DNA from: Certhia americana
Lineage: Eukaryota; Chordata; Aves; Passeriformes; Certhiidae
Length of the DNA stretch: 64,000 nucleotides
Reading direction: 5' to 3'
Assembly (NCBI GenBank): GCA_018697195.1
Contig: CM031859.1
Span: 58,332,438 to 58,396,437, forward strand
Shown: positions 1 through 13,146 of the stretch, one piece after another
Layout: each line of letters begins with the position of its first letter
Position numbering within the stretch: the stretch's first letter is position 1
Notes under the pieces: model-generated
What the model saw: the letters and a program-made list of their open reading frames with translations, nothing else
What the model was told of the DNA's origin: nothing
Databases searched by the model: none
Made by a program: the position numbers and the translations under genes

Positions 1-3000
1 TAACGTGTGTTATCTGTAAGTGAGTTTTTGTCCCTGCTGATTCCTGTGGTTGCACAGGAAGGCATTGTTCTACCTTCAAAGAGGTGGTGATTTACAGACC
101 ATACCACGCTCTCTTTTAGGACCCTGTTCACAAAGGACAGAACCCAGATGGGGGTCACTGAAGTCTGGCAGGATGCAGTGTCCATGTAAGAGTTGGCAGA
201 AGAGACCCCATGACACAGCCAGATTTTATTTAAAGAACTGATCAATTCAAAATATTTTTACTGCAACTATTCTGTGCACAAAGACCCTTGCCCTTTAAAG
301 CAGAGTATATGATATAAATTGAACATCTCCATTCCCCAAATGAGGATTTTTCTTTTTTTAAAAATAAGATCATTTGTAAGAGAATCTTGTTCAGTCATTT
401 ATAAATAGTCACCTCTGTAAACCAAGAAATAACCTTGTTTAAAAAAGTACCAACATTGTTGTTCTGTTGTCACCCGCTGGTAATTGAAAATGTGTTTCTG
501 TCAGTTTCTCCTAAGACAGAATGTAATTCTTTCTAAGATCTTGATCTTAAATTGGCAAAAAAAAAAAAAAAAATAAATCAGTGATAAAGGAGCCAGAAGT
601 TGTTACTTGTACTTTGCACTGGTGATATTGCTGCTGCCCTTTCTTATAATCTAAGACATTATTCTTACTGGCTCCTGGAGGGCAGCAGTACAGTCCTAGT
701 TTTTCATTGTTTTTTCCTCCTACATTGGTATTGCACACTGCTTTGTACTGAAATGTGAGGACCTGCGTTACAAAACAAACTAATGCCCAAAGCCATATAG
801 GGCCAAATCTTGAAGTCTCACCTTAGCTTTCAGATTTGTCATTACTCATATTAATTCAAAAAGGATTTTACCTAAGTAGATCAGAGGAAGAATTAAGACA
901 AGCTCTGTGATTAAGGCATGTCTTTATGGTTAGAGTAATAGCAAACACTCTGTTCCTCTACTTGTGCTTCACAGATTTAATCTGATTTTGTTTTGTCTGG
1001 TCTTGTGGAATAAAACAATAGGAGTATTCCTTGCACTGTCTGATTGATCTTTCCTGAGAAAACAAAAATGCTTATGAAAGGAAAACTAGATATGAGTTGA
1101 GGCAGCACTGACAAATACAGCTTTGTATCTTCTGTACATGAGGTGCCTCATGCCCAACTAGACAGAGGAAAGGAGGCACCAGCGTTTTGTCAGAGCTATT
1201 TGCATTGTCATGCCCATCTGCTCCTTGAGCCAGCTCAGGTAACAGTATAGAGGATGGTTTATTTCCAGAAACCTCCCACAGATCCCAAACAGTGCCTTCT
1301 AACAGTTCCCCCCTCTGGATCTCTTCTGCAAATTACAGACAACGAGTTACAGACAATGTCTAACAATTTGTGGTATATTAGCCAAGTTACAGATTTTAGG
1401 CTTATAATGTCATGGTTTCTGTTATTATTTTTATTCAGTATAATCATCACCTCAGCTTTTTTTTTTTTTTTCCCTGCCTCCCTTCACTACTCCCACATAT
1501 TTTCTAATGTTTTTCAGGACCCTGAAATCTTGGCTGAATTTTTTTCTTGATTAGTAGTGGAGGTTGGAGAGTAATTTTTAAAATATTTTACTTCTTTTGG
1601 AAAGTTAAGCACTCAAAAAACACAGGACATGATCTGACATGGAGGCTTGGCTTGCTATCTCTCAGCAGAATTATCATGGAAGCAGTAAAAGTTTCTCCGT
1701 AATTCTACAGAATACCTCACTTACATGAAAAGGTTACTGCAGGTCATGGGGGTAAGGGAATTCATTCACTATCACCCATTCCACCCTGGTCCTCTCTCTC
1801 TTTGCTGGGAGTGTAAAGAGGCTAACTGAATTCCAAAGGAAGATTTTAGATGTGGACACACGTCCTTTAAGCTGTAGACTAGGACCAATGGTTCATATCC
1901 ATTAGGCCAGCAAAAGAAAGCAATCAGATGGCAATGATTTTCAATCACTACTGGTTCAGGGTTAGATTCAAACAAGTGACCTGGAGGTGAAATGTTCCAC
2001 ATCCCATTACTGATCTTCTAAATTATTCTTCCCCCACAGATGAGACTTGACACACATAAAAAAGTAGATTGTGAGGAATTGCAATAGAAAAACTGAGACA
2101 GTAGCTCATAATAGATGTGGATTTTGTAAGCCCTTTATGCCTAGGCAATATTGTTATGGTACAGTGATAGGGTAGAATTATTGATTGTATCTAGTGGGTC
2201 GTAACTGAGTAACCACACACAGCATACCCAGTTTATGAACTAATTCAACTGCTTTACGGTGTATGGCAATTTTTCTTCATATGAAGAAGCAGCTTATTAG
2301 AATTTCTGTATTTTGGAACTATTTAAAATAAGGAATAGCTGACAAAATCTGCTTCATCAAAGCAGAGTTTATTCCTAATTTTTTTTTTTTTCATCTTATT
2401 ACTTCTTCAGTAGCTTACCGTTGGATAGAAATATTTTTCAGAATATTTGTCTCTGGAGTGCAACCAAATCTGAAGATGAGAAAATGTGCTGTATCTCATG
2501 GAGGATTTCTTAGGAAATAAAGAATGGGAGAAAATCAAATTCCAAAATAAAATTGCTATAGGGGACTGAGTTCAGTAAAAGAGGTGAAAAATGCTTAGGC
2601 AGTTTCCTTCACTCACTGCGCAGTTATCTGCCTCATTGGAGAGGAATACAAACATTAAATGAGAGATTTGAGGCAAAATAAACACTTCTGAGGACTTGCA
2701 TCATTCTCTCTCTTCCCTGCCTCTGCCCTTCTGATGCTATGAGACATTTAGCAGCTCCCACCAGGGCTCACACCCTCCAGCAACCTCCAGTCATGGACGA
2801 AGGTGCCACCAGTTCCAGGCCATGACAGACTGACCCAACTTCAAACAAGAGTCAACAGCTTTGTGTTTGTCCAGGCTTGAAATAGTTTGACTCTTTGAGC
2901 AGAGGAACTTTTGCAGATTTGTGGAGTTTTATGTTTGCCTATAAGCTAAACAGAACTTCTATTTAGTGCAGCTTTTCATATTCTTTTCAGGGACCAGGCA

Positions 3001-6000
3001 ACCATAAGAAGTGAAGATCGAGCAAAGAATTTTTTTGTTTCAATTCCCACCTCTGGCAAACAGCTCATGCAGCAAAGAGAAGGCATACAACGGAGCTGGA
3101 GGAGTGAAAGTGCTGTGCTCTAAAAATATGTGACAGTGAGTGATGTGGAAAGAGTAGACAGGGAAGTGAGTGTTACTAACACTTTCGAGGATCAATCAAG
3201 TGTTTGCCTTTCTGCTATCACTTGAACTGTGGTGTCACTCCTACAGGACTTTAGATAACTGTTTGTTGGAGCACTTAGAAAATCCAGCAGTTTCTCTTTT
3301 CTGGGATGAATGAAAAATAGCAACTAGGGGAAGAATAAATTGCTTATTCCACATAAAAAAGGCTGGCTAAATTTGGCATCAAATAAAACTTCCTTTGCAC
3401 AATGCAAGATTGCTTGTGCACTGAGAAACCAGATGGGCTGTCAGACTTTAGATCCAAACTGACTTTGAGGTGTATTGGGACCTTGGTTATACAATTAAGT
3501 TAGAGGGAATAGAATTCTTCATAGTATTATCCAGTCCATATATAACATGAAGTTTGTCCTCTAATACTTATTTAGGATGAGCTAAATCATTTGTCTCTCC
3601 ACTGACTACAGAAGGAACCTAGACAGCTAACTTGGAATAGACAATCAATTTTTGATAGCTCGCATTAAGGGAGGTGGAACCAACCTGCAGTATATTTCAT
3701 ATAACCAGTATCCTACTAAAATTTATTTTTCAGAATTAAATATAAAGAGTGGAGGAGGAGAATTTTGCCAGTAAGTCTTGAAAATAGACAGATACTTAGA
3801 GGCAATAGAGACAAAAAATGATGTTCCTGCCTGAAGGTGACCCAAGGGAGAGGGCTTGCGTTCAACAGCAGCCAGATTGTATTTGGGGTGGGGAGAGGGA
3901 GCAGGACAGGAGGGAGGAATAGCTTTTAAAAGTCTTATTCCTTATGCATCTGAATAATAGAAAGTGTGTCAGACAAAGAAAAGCCCATCAAAACTACCCT
4001 TTGTGGCTGTGCTCTCCAGCTGTCTCAGTGAGGCACTGGAGTCTTTTAAGCCCAGTTTGCAAAGATTCAGCAGATGACATCTTGGACAGAGTCACAGTAA
4101 AGAGTTTACACCTCTTATCTCTAAGCTAAACTCAAGTCTAGCATAAACATACCAGTATTTGTCACTCAAAGGCTGCCACTAGTAGTGCTTCTCCTCGTAG
4201 TATGGCCTCTATGGTGTTATTCAGCATCATTGTATGCAATAAGGATGATTAAAGGAGAGAAAAGGAAAAAAGTGGATGAAAAGCACCATCCAATTACTCA
4301 GTCACTCGGGAGATAAAAATACTTAAATGTCTCAAAGGCAGTTATATTGCACCATTGGTTTAATTGGTCTGCATATCAGAAAATTATCATTTACTTAGCA
4401 AGGAGGTGTTTATATGCTGGAGTCAGGATATCTCTTGAGCTGATAATGTGGAGTAAGAAATGCATAAGCTTTTACAACCACAGGAAAGAAGACTAATAAT
4501 AAGAAAGCAGATTAAGCGTGTACTACAGAGAAACTATCTCCCAGCTACAGTACACCATTGCTCTGAAACGGAACTACACCTTGATGGTTCTTGTTTTCTA
4601 GAAACTGACACCATTCATAGCTGAAGACAGGAGGGGAAATGCACCAAGAGAAAGCTACCTGTGATATACTGGCCAGGAGACACTATTCAGATGCTGAGCT
4701 TCTTCCCCTATTTCTGCCAAAGCATTGCAGGGTTGGACTGGGGAATTTTACAGACAACTTTTGAATAACTTCAGCTTTTCTTTCCATAATGTAGAGTCTG
4801 ATAGTGATTTTGGCACTTGTTTGCCTGGCTGAACAGGTTTTGTAGAAGGGAGGAGCAGAGAAGTTTGACAACTTTCAGGCTTCATTAAGTTCAAAGATTA
4901 AACTATGTGCAAATCCATGGACAATGTGGCTGAATGTTGACTTGCATCTGTGTATTGGCATTGCTATTTGTAGTCAGTCAGCTTCAGAACAGTCTATTCA
5001 AATTCCTTTGAGTAATCTGTTCAAGGAAAAGCTAAATACTTGAAGTAAAATCTAATTGCCTCTGTGCAGAGTAGCTATCTAGCCAGCACTGTCCGTTTTT
5101 GGTCAGTCTTGGATGCTGTCACACCATTTCTTCATGTGCCCAACAGCAAATTGATGAAATTTGCAGAAGCAGGGAAATTAAAGCATATGTTCAAGATATT
5201 ATACCTCACATGCTTGCCATTAACAGCTTAATTTTCATGTTTGTGAATTTTGTGATCTTGTTCACCATAACCAGCACAGAGATATATGAGGAACTAAAGC
5301 TTATTTCCAGCTGATGTACTTTAGCTGAATTAATACAAGTAAATGCCAAAAATTGTTCAAGTGTGATATGAAATGAGAAAGGGAAAGCACAGACAAGTTC
5401 TGGGATGTACCCTGTTATCCCCACTGTTTTTCAATAGAAAATGGAGGGTCTGCTGAAATAAAAGTGATTTGAGAAACCAAGGGGAATTTTTTAAGCCCAG
5501 CAGTTGTAATGTGTTACACTCCTATATCTTTGCCTAATTCTGTCTCACAAAGCAAGCACAGTGTCAAGATCACAAAGTACCTAGAATTTAAGAGTCCAAA
5601 AGTCCCAAAGTCCAGCCTCCTTCTTCCTTTGCTAAGCTGCTGGCTGTGAAAAGAAAAATATTGGAAGGTTTTGAGAGGCTCCCCAGATTGACGTCTGCTG
5701 TTCGATACCCACCTAATGAGCTGCTTAACAACTGTTACCAAAATTAATGAGTCAAGTCACAGTTGTAATTACCATATTGCAGATCACAGTATTGTATTAG
5801 ATTACCATGGACTTCTATTTAGGAATATTTACACCATGACGACTGTTTAAAATGTGCTCCAGTGTTTCAGCAGATTTCATTGCCTCATAGCCCACATTTA
5901 TTAGGCTAGGCAGGAGTCACAGGAGTCTTATCATGAATTCGTTGGCTCCAGCTTGTAGGGATCAATGAAGAGCCAATCTTAATGTTAAAAATATCCAGGT

Positions 6001-6513
6001 ATTGAAAAATGTGCAAATGTTAAAAAGACTTTAATTGTACTTGTGAGCATCCACAGCAAAGGAGCAAGTATCTGGGTGAAGAAAACAGTAATCTGGGGCC
6101 AGAAGCAAATGCTTCATTATCGGGATATATTAGTACAACTGGGCATAAATTAGTCTGATTTAACTCCTACTTCAGGAGAGAAGCGGAATGCTCAGAATAT
6201 AGTGCTCCAGAAATTTAGGATTACCAAGCATAGTTTCCTTATACGGCCATGCTTTCTTCTGTGCAGAAAGAGGTAAGAAACAGTTCTACACAGCAACATC
6301 CTATACATTACCTTGAAAAGGCTGTAATTTTACCTTCCTCCTATTTCACTCTCTGCTAATGAGAGATTATAAAAGGTAGACAAACAAATGTTCTTTGCTT
6401 ATGAATTCAGATGATGTGAAAACGGTCATGGTTCTTTTACATTTGGATTAATCTTCTATTTGTTTGCCACTAACAAGGGTTCAGTAGGCTGTGATATGTG
6501 TATGTGTGAGTAC
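1..6513. other. Unique-looking noncoding DNA, no gene seen
   Basis: No open frame here exceeds about 100 codons and none has a recognisable domain. The stretch is AT-rich with homopolymers: 17 A at 557-573, 15 T at 1457-1471 and 13 T at 2379-2391. I recognise no interspersed repeat. A splice-bounded 66-base open segment at 120-185 is listed separately as a weak exon candidate. Confidence 0.6.
120..185 (+). other. Weak candidate exon bounded by consensus-like splice sites
   Basis: A pyrimidine-rich run ending in ctcttttag (111-119) precedes this segment and gtaagagt (186-193) follows it, so both ends resemble vertebrate acceptor and donor sites. The segment is 66 bases long, a multiple of three, and open in two of three frames. 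Neither translation resembles a protein I know. Pairs like this arise by chance in tens of kilobases, so it is only a pointer for comparison with RNA data. Confidence 0.12.
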
Positions 6514-6518
6514 AAAAA

Positions 6519-6560
<42 letters not shown>
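6514..6560. repeat. A-tract plus (TA)n microsatellite
   Basis: Fourteen A residues (6514-6527) run directly into about 30 bases of alternating TA. An A-run growing into a TA dinucleotide repeat is a common mutable configuration. Length is likely to vary between individuals. Confidence 0.95.
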
Positions 6561-6561
<1 letters not shown>

Positions 6562-8150
6562 CAAGGCACCTGAACAAGTACAGCAAAGCAGCTGTTCAAG
6601 GGTTGCCACTGTCCCCTAAAGCCAGGTATCACAAAACAGAAATGGTTCCTGGAACCTCTTCTCCATCTGCCAATTCACTTTTCTGCAGCCCTGTCCTGGT
6701 TTGGCATTAATTTATTTTTTGGTATGGAAATACCCCACCACCACCTCCCTGTGTTTATAGAAGAGGGCTTTCCCATGCTGCCTCCTGCTCCTGTGCAGGT
6801 CACTGTCAAACTACAAAACTGAGAGGTGCATACCTTGCCTGATGGATAACTTGCAATGAATGGGCGGTTGGAGCATTTACCTTTGAATCTTCAAAGAGCA
6901 GTTTCAGAACGGTCAGTCTTCAGTCTTGGTTTCATTTCCTTCTCCAAAGAGAGCCTGTTCAGACAGACAAATGAGGCAAGTCAATAACACCCACCCAGAC
7001 AGGATATATTGAGCCAATTCAAGGGTAGGTGGGCAGCAGCTGCGGTCCAGCCTGTGAAATACTACAGTCGTTGCCATTGTGCCGTGAGTCATCAAGCCCC
7101 CTTTATTTACACCTTCATATAAGTGCTGGCAACCACTGATTTATGCGCTGAAAACTGAGAACTGGGGTATGGCTACGTTAAAGAAAGAAACACAAGCACA
7201 TACGTGCAGACCAGCAACCTATCTTCTGTTTGTCCAGGAGAATTTTAAGCCACTAAGACCTGAAACAGATTGACCTTTTATTACTTTTGAATTGAAGACA
7301 GTTCTCCACTTTAAAGGATCAATCATATTGCTGTGATTGTTTGCTTTTTATGATTTTAGAAGATGCCGTGGTAGCTTGGGCAATGCAACTGAGTTTAGAC
7401 TCTATTATGTGCTGAATTCAAGCCCTGAATTGTAGTTTACAATTTTAATCAATTTGGTGCCTGAAAAATTATTATATTTACATTTGAAGTGTTAAGTTTT
7501 AAGCACTGACATTTGACAATGTGGTTCCAATTTCTGCCTGGTTTTACCTGTTGGAGAGCCTAGAATTATCCTGAGAAGTATGTGGTTGCTGGCCTTTTTG
7601 GAGAGTTCTACAAGTTAATGATTTCTGAAGTTCAGCTATAAATAGCTGATCTTCTCTAAAATCCATACTATCAAGCATTTTTGAATGGGATATCTACTCT
7701 GATTTTACTAGGAGAAATTTAATTATTTGGATAACTAGACAGAGACTTTTATTTGTTTTCTCTCTTCCTGCAGAATTTCTTGTTTTAGTTGCCTAGTGCT
7801 TTAATTATCTATTGACCTCTTCAGGAAAGAGGAACCTTGCTGCTAAAGATCATGTATGGTGTGGTTATTGGAAGATCCTGAGACAGATGCTTTATGTGAG
7901 GCAGTGCCAAGGTGCAGCTAAAATGTGTGTGTTGGAACTGGTGTTTACCACTTTCCATGTCTTTTAGAAATGTAGGAAAGCATCAGTAAGCATTATGTAT
8001 TCAAGTCTTCATTTGAAACCATGACTGTCCAGGAAATAGGTTTTTCCTAACTGAGGAGCTTCCAGAGCACTGATCAACATATGGACCCTTTCACTGCTGG
8101 ATGAGAGAAATCAGATTTATTTCAAAGTATTACTTAGTAGATTCCTATAA
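6561..8150. other. Noncoding DNA containing a possible LTR
   Basis: No gene is recognised. The block from 6692 to 7094 has LTR-like ends and is listed separately. From 7095 to 8150 the sequence is AT-rich with no repeat that I recognise. Confidence 0.5.
6692..7094. mobile_element. Possible solo LTR of an unidentified element
   Basis: The left end reads TGTCCTGGTTTGG, which closely resembles the start of several avian retroviral LTRs. A CA dinucleotide at 7093-7094 is followed by agccc, the same five bases that precede the left TG (6687-6691), giving a possible 5-bp target duplication. The interior does not match an LTR I can recall, and the right end is not the inverted complement of the left beyond TG/CA. 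A chance match is quite possible. A 60-codon open frame on the minus strand (6913-7095) overlaps the right side; its translation has a hydrophobic stretch but matches nothing known to me. Confidence 0.3.
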
Positions 8151-8268
8151 GGAGAGGGAGTGCAAGAGAAAGGGAGGTAAGGAGAAAGGAAGGAGGAAGG
8201 AAACAAGGAAGGGAGAGAGGGAGGAAGAAAGAAATGAGGGATGTAAGGAAGAAGAAAGGAAGTAAGCA
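8151..8268. repeat. GA-rich polypurine tract
   Basis: Roughly 118 bases are almost entirely purine on the plus strand, made of degenerate GGAA, GAAA and GGGA units with a few interruptions (such as gtgc and tgt). It is an imperfect purine microsatellite. Long purine-pyrimidine segregated tracts can adopt triplex (H-DNA) structures; whether this one does is unknown. Confidence 0.9.
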
Positions 8269-11039
8269 AATATGGGCATAACTTACTAGTCAGTGTGTGT
8301 TATATCCCTGTTTTCACCAGTTTCTCCCCTAGACCTCACAGAAGAGTGCATGGGGGTCATCAATAATTTTTGTATTAGTATAGCAATCTATTTATTGAGT
8401 CAGGAATTTCTGATGTTCTGTTATGTGAGAGCAAATGCACAATGAGATTCAAGAAACTGGAGTGGCAGATGCTCTAAAATATATGATTCATATAGACTCC
8501 ACAAGGAAGCCTGTTCTCTATAGAAATTAAATGGTTTAGAGATGATCACAAGTTAATTTTTTTTTTTCCTCTTTCTTATTTGGGGAGAAAGGAAAGGTTA
8601 ACCGTTTTCTGACCAGTCATTCTGTGTCACTGAGTAAAGCAAATCTGGCACGTGAATCCTTGATTTTATTTTTAGGCACCTAATTTGTTTTCCCATTTGA
8701 TGATATCTTCAGCTGAAATCGTAGGCTGCTGATCACTTGTTTTTTTCTCCTGCAGTGAATGTAATTGGACACTCTTAACCGTAGCACAACAGTTTTAAAT
8801 GACATAGAAAGTAAACGAAGGCTGCTAGATTAAAGAGAAGTCTCTCAATAGATTTGTGATTAACTTGCAACTATAATAAGAAATTACATGAAAATAGAAA
8901 TGAGTAGGAAAGGTTAACCAGCTAAGACAGGAAATTATTTCAGCAGCAGGGGGGGTGAAAAAGAAAGGAAAGATAATCTCTTTACAGATATACTTCTGAC
9001 ATCAGCCGTTTCTCAAGAGCAATACACTAGAGTTAAGAAAATGTGTCTTGTAGGACTAAAAGATACAGTTCAGATTAGGGATCAGGATTTGTGTTCTGGT
9101 TTTCATCACTGGCTTTCTGCCTAGCCCAACACCTCAATTTCTCTTCCTTCCTATTCAGCCTTTAAACATATTAGGAGTTTGTATAATGCTTAATGGCATG
9201 TTCTAAAGGCTGGAAGATATACATATAACTGGACAACAGATAAAGTTTTCCATTCTCACATATCTCAGCCTTTGACTCACTTGGGCAATGATTGCTCAAT
9301 GTGGGAAAATGTACCAGAGATGAAGTCTATGCCCAGTTGTTATGAATACAAGGTTATGTGTGACTTCTAATTAAGAGCAGAGCATGTGCCCACAGATAGT
9401 TAAGAGTAATTCAATGCTTTCGCCGGGACCTCCCTTGGGAAAAAAGGAGAAGAGATGAGAAATAAAAAAATAATTAATTAAATCTCCTTCTTGGCCAGAT
9501 TGCCTGTTATTCTAATAAAAGGTCAAATTACTGGTCTTTTGATAGATAAAGGCAGTAAGAGAAGACTCTTTAAATTTTCACAAAATTTGTAGAAATAAGC
9601 TCACTTCTTCACATTTAGTTATTCGTCAAACTTTCTTGAAAGTAGTCAATAGACTTAAAAGTTATCAGGAAACAACATCATTTGAGACAATACACTCAGA
9701 GTGTTTCTACAGGGTTTGTTTTTAGGGAAATTGGTTTTTAAAAAAAACCCACTCTCATTACTTCCAATACCTTAAATTGCACTGTTTGTAGCATGCATTC
9801 CAGATGAGCCAGTCAAGATAATACATATCCAGTTCCTGCTCTGTGTGAGCAACAGTTCCAAAATGAAGAATACTTTATTTTGAGACTTGGAAGATTCCTG
9901 TTTTATAACATGGTGACCCATAAAGGTCAAATTTATACCTACTGTAGTTCTCCTAAAGGGAAAGGAATTGTTTCAGAGATGAGTTTGCCCTACAAACCCT
10001 CTCAGACTTGTCTCAGTCTGGGTCAGCTATCTACTTTGCCCTGAGTGGTTTTGATTTCGTAAATCATCTCAGGATTCTCTCTTTTAATAGCTAAATTTTT
10101 ACTTTTTTCCTCCTACCACAGTACTGGCTCTACAAGTCCTTTTTTGGTCTGAATAGAGCTATAATGGTAGCATAAATCCAAAATAAATTGTCATTGCACT
10201 ACAGTAAGTATTAAGTTTACACATTCTATTTCAGCCAGTTACATGAAGTCAGACAACTGCTCTTTACCCCTTACAGCCCCTGTGAACTCAAGGAGGTCAC
10301 AAAGGGAAAATAATTTTGCCTGTACTGCTTTATGGGTTTACGATAAAGAGTAAAATAATGTGGGGCTTCATCCTGCAGGCATGTTGCTACTGTACCCATT
10401 TCTCTGTGGTTACATTTTTTTTTTAAAAAAGGAACAGGCTTTTCTCTATGATCTTAAAAATGAAAAGATGAACCAGAACACAGCTACTGTCTGCTCAAAA
10501 TAGGTCTGCAATGCCCTTAAGTTTATTCTTCGCTTTTTGTATGCTTCAGTTCTTATGTCCTACAAGCATGTCTTTGTTTAAGAAAAATGGATTTCACTTA
10601 TTTGCCTTACAGCAAATTAGACATTAAGTTTTCCTCATGCATTCTAGAGAGGGACCATAATGTAGGGATCATATTAAGAGGAACAAACGCTTCACAAATC
10701 ACTCCAGATTATAACAGGGGTTTCTTGCGCAAATGCTATTTCATTACTAATCTTCATCATCTAATCAGCACTTCATCAGGCTCATTCATAAGGCTCATTC
10801 TTATGAAAATCAGAAATCTTGTGCCACCAAAAGCTATCGTAGTATTAAGGTGTGGGTAGATGCCTTCTGAGGCTGAGCTCAGACAAGAGGTCCTGTATGA
10901 ACAGGTATGAAGACAGAACTTATCTTGCCATAAAACACATCCTGTGGCTGAACTGGAGACAATACAAACATCACTCTACCAATAAAAGAACAGTGTAAGG
11001 TCTGAAAACGTCAGACTACAGATCCATCTGAAGGGGACC
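8269..11039. other. Unique-looking noncoding DNA
   Basis: AT-rich sequence with no recognisable gene or interspersed repeat. Minor features are an AT block at 9464-9482 containing overlapping TAATTA motifs, and a short imperfect direct repeat of ggctcattc near 10780-10800. Confidence 0.55.
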
Positions 11040-11985
11040 CAAGACTTCAGATGTACAGATGAGTAGAGGGGAAGAATCACCCCTCTCAAATTAATGGCAG
11101 TGCGTTTCCTAATGCACTCTAGGATACCACTGGCCTTTTTTATCAGAGTCAGTTGTGATCAGCAGTTATCACGGCTGGCTCATGGACAGCTTGCTGTACA
11201 CTAGAATCCCCAGGTCCTTCTCCACAAAGCTTCATTTCAGACAGTCAACCTCCACCCTGAAGTGTTGCATGGGAGATTCCTCCCCAGCAGGATTTTGCAC
11301 TTGCCTTTGTGAAACTTCATGAGGTCCCGCTGCGCTTCTCTTCTCTCCAGCCTCTTGAGATAACCCTGAATGGCAACACAGCCACCCACTGTACCAATAA
11401 CTCCTCCCAGGTTTATATCATCAGCAAACTAACTCAGGCTCTGTACTATTGGGCACATCATTAATAAAGATGTTAAAAGGTACTGACCCCAGTATCAGCC
11501 CCTGGGATGCACCATCAGTGACTTTTATCCCTCAAGTTTTGTAGCAGACTATCAGGCCTGGTTAAGCATTACTTTTCATTCATCATTCTGTGATGCCTAC
11601 TCATGATCACTTCCTTGTCCTTCACATGCCTGGAAATGGTTCCCAGGATTAGTTGTTCTACCACCTTGTTAGAAATCAAGACTAGACTGACCAGCCTATA
11701 GTTCCCCAGATTCTTGCCTTTCATGAGCAAAGGAGTGGCATTCACTCTCCTCCAATTTTCAGGAAGCTTTCTCAATTGCTGCAGCCTGGCAAATATAGTG
11801 GGACTTGGGAGTGCAACCCCCAAGGGCCTCTACACTTGCATGTTCAGTGTGTTTACATGCTTCCTAACTAGCTCTTGATCTGCCAAGCAGGTCAGTCTTC
11901 TTTGCTCCAGATTTTTTCACTGGTCTTGGGCCTGGGATCCTGAAGGCTGATCTTATTGGTAAAGACTGGGGTGGAGGCAGCACTG
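11040..11985 (-). mobile_element. CR1 LINE fragment (ORF2 RT region to 3' part), decayed
   Basis: Read on the minus strand this matches avian CR1 non-LTR retrotransposons along most of its length. It runs from the pre-reverse-transcriptase part of ORF2 (high-coordinate end) through the first RT motifs towards the 3' portion (low-coordinate end). Recognisable CR1 stretches on the plus strand are at about 11063-11080, 11163-11230, 11458-11515 and 11640-11720. Bases appear to be missing near 11530-11570 relative to the usual element. Mismatches, stops and indels are frequent, so the copy is old and inactive. The typical short 3' tail repeat is not visible, so the low-coordinate end is eroded or truncated. 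Confidence 0.88.
11569..11823 (-). pseudogene. Reverse-transcriptase remnant of CR1 ORF2
   Basis: An 84-codon open frame on the minus strand preserves the order of CR1 ORF2 residues at the start of the RT domain. The ENWRR.NATPL segment corresponds to the 'DWKKANVTP' region, and GNYRLVSL followed by VVEQLIL corresponds to the NYRPVSL and MEQLIL motifs. The start methionine is not biological: the open frame is simply what remains between disruptions. The YxDD catalytic motif falls outside the frame. It is a dead fragment with no expected product. Confidence 0.85.
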
Positions 11986-13146
11986 AGTCCAGTTGAGTCC
12001 AGTTGTCACTGGACTTCAAAGCAGGTGTTGTAAACAGCTTTCAATAAACAGAATGCCTGTCTCTGGATTACTTTGCATGATCATCTGTAGAATTGTGCAG
12101 ATCTTGCTCTATGTGATAAACACTGACTGCCCTGAGCAGTCACTGCAGCCGGAAATATGCAAAAAATGAGGTAAGAAAACCAAACAAAATATTTCTATGG
12201 AGTATCTGAATGTTCCATCTAAACCATATAAATATATCTCAGAAGCATTTGGCTTCTGGCCATTCAACTCACCTGCCAAAGCAACTCTCAGTCTCCAAAA
12301 CCATTTAGCAGATGCCTTCCATAAGCATGGTAGTTGTGCAAGAGAGGTAACACAAATATAAAGGAACTGAAATAAATCCACACTAACTTCAAGCAACAGA
12401 AAGAGGTACAGTATTCTTGATGGGAATGAACAACATCCCAATAGAAACCAATGTTCTTCCATGGAATGCTGAATCTGCAGGATAGATCCCAGTCAAATGG
12501 AAGATTAAAAATGAATCAGCTAAACATCAAGATTTTAAGACAATACAAGATGGAAATTGTGTAAAAACAAAAGCAGATGGAAAACCTCAGTTTTACTTTA
12601 CAAGCTGTGTTACTCCCTACTTAAGTCACATTAGCGCATTCATGCAGAGGAAAATGCAATCCTTTGAAACAAATCAAAGCTTCCAGAGTGGTTTTGTGGT
12701 CCCTCAGTCATCTTCCTGCTATTCACAGCCATCCCGTGACTGTAGACTTCTCAAAAGTTGCTCCTCAGAGACACCCGCCTAGCTCTTGGCTAGAGCATCT
12801 CTGCATTGCTAACAAGCAGACTTCCATCCGCACAAGGTGCTGTACTCTCATCTGATTCTGTTTCCTACCATCCGTCCATTCAATCATATCCTACTTTGAA
12901 CTTTTTGCCCTTTTTAACTCTCTATGCAGGCTTACAATCCTTAGACATAAAATACATAGATATACTTACGTTTATCTCCCACAGCCAGAGCAGCCTCAGG
13001 GATAGCGATTTAACAGCTCCTGTTCCAAGGATAAAGTTGTTTATAAATATGGATGTAACTGGGCATACCAGTGGGAGGCAGCTACACAGTATCCCCAGGT
13101 GTCTCTCTAGGAGATCCAATTCATTTAGTAAAGCATCCTTCTAAAT
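11986..13146. other. Noncoding DNA downstream of the CR1 relic
   Basis: A short direct repeat (gagtccagtt twice, about 11984-12003) borders the CR1 piece. No gene or further repeat is recognised. Overlapping open frames on both strands near 12800-13140 have no recognisable domain and are probably chance. Confidence 0.5.

Noticed and set aside
4730..4742. ggttggactgggg, reminiscent of the CR1 3' region
   Set aside because: Similarity ends after about a dozen bases on each side, so chance is more likely.
6913..7095. 60-codon minus-strand frame with a hydrophobic segment
   Set aside because: No recognised protein family and no splice or promoter context. Kept only as a note within the possible LTR.
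12806..13144. Overlapping open frames on both strands, up to 112 codons
   Set aside because: Mutually overlapping frames without domains are typical chance frames.
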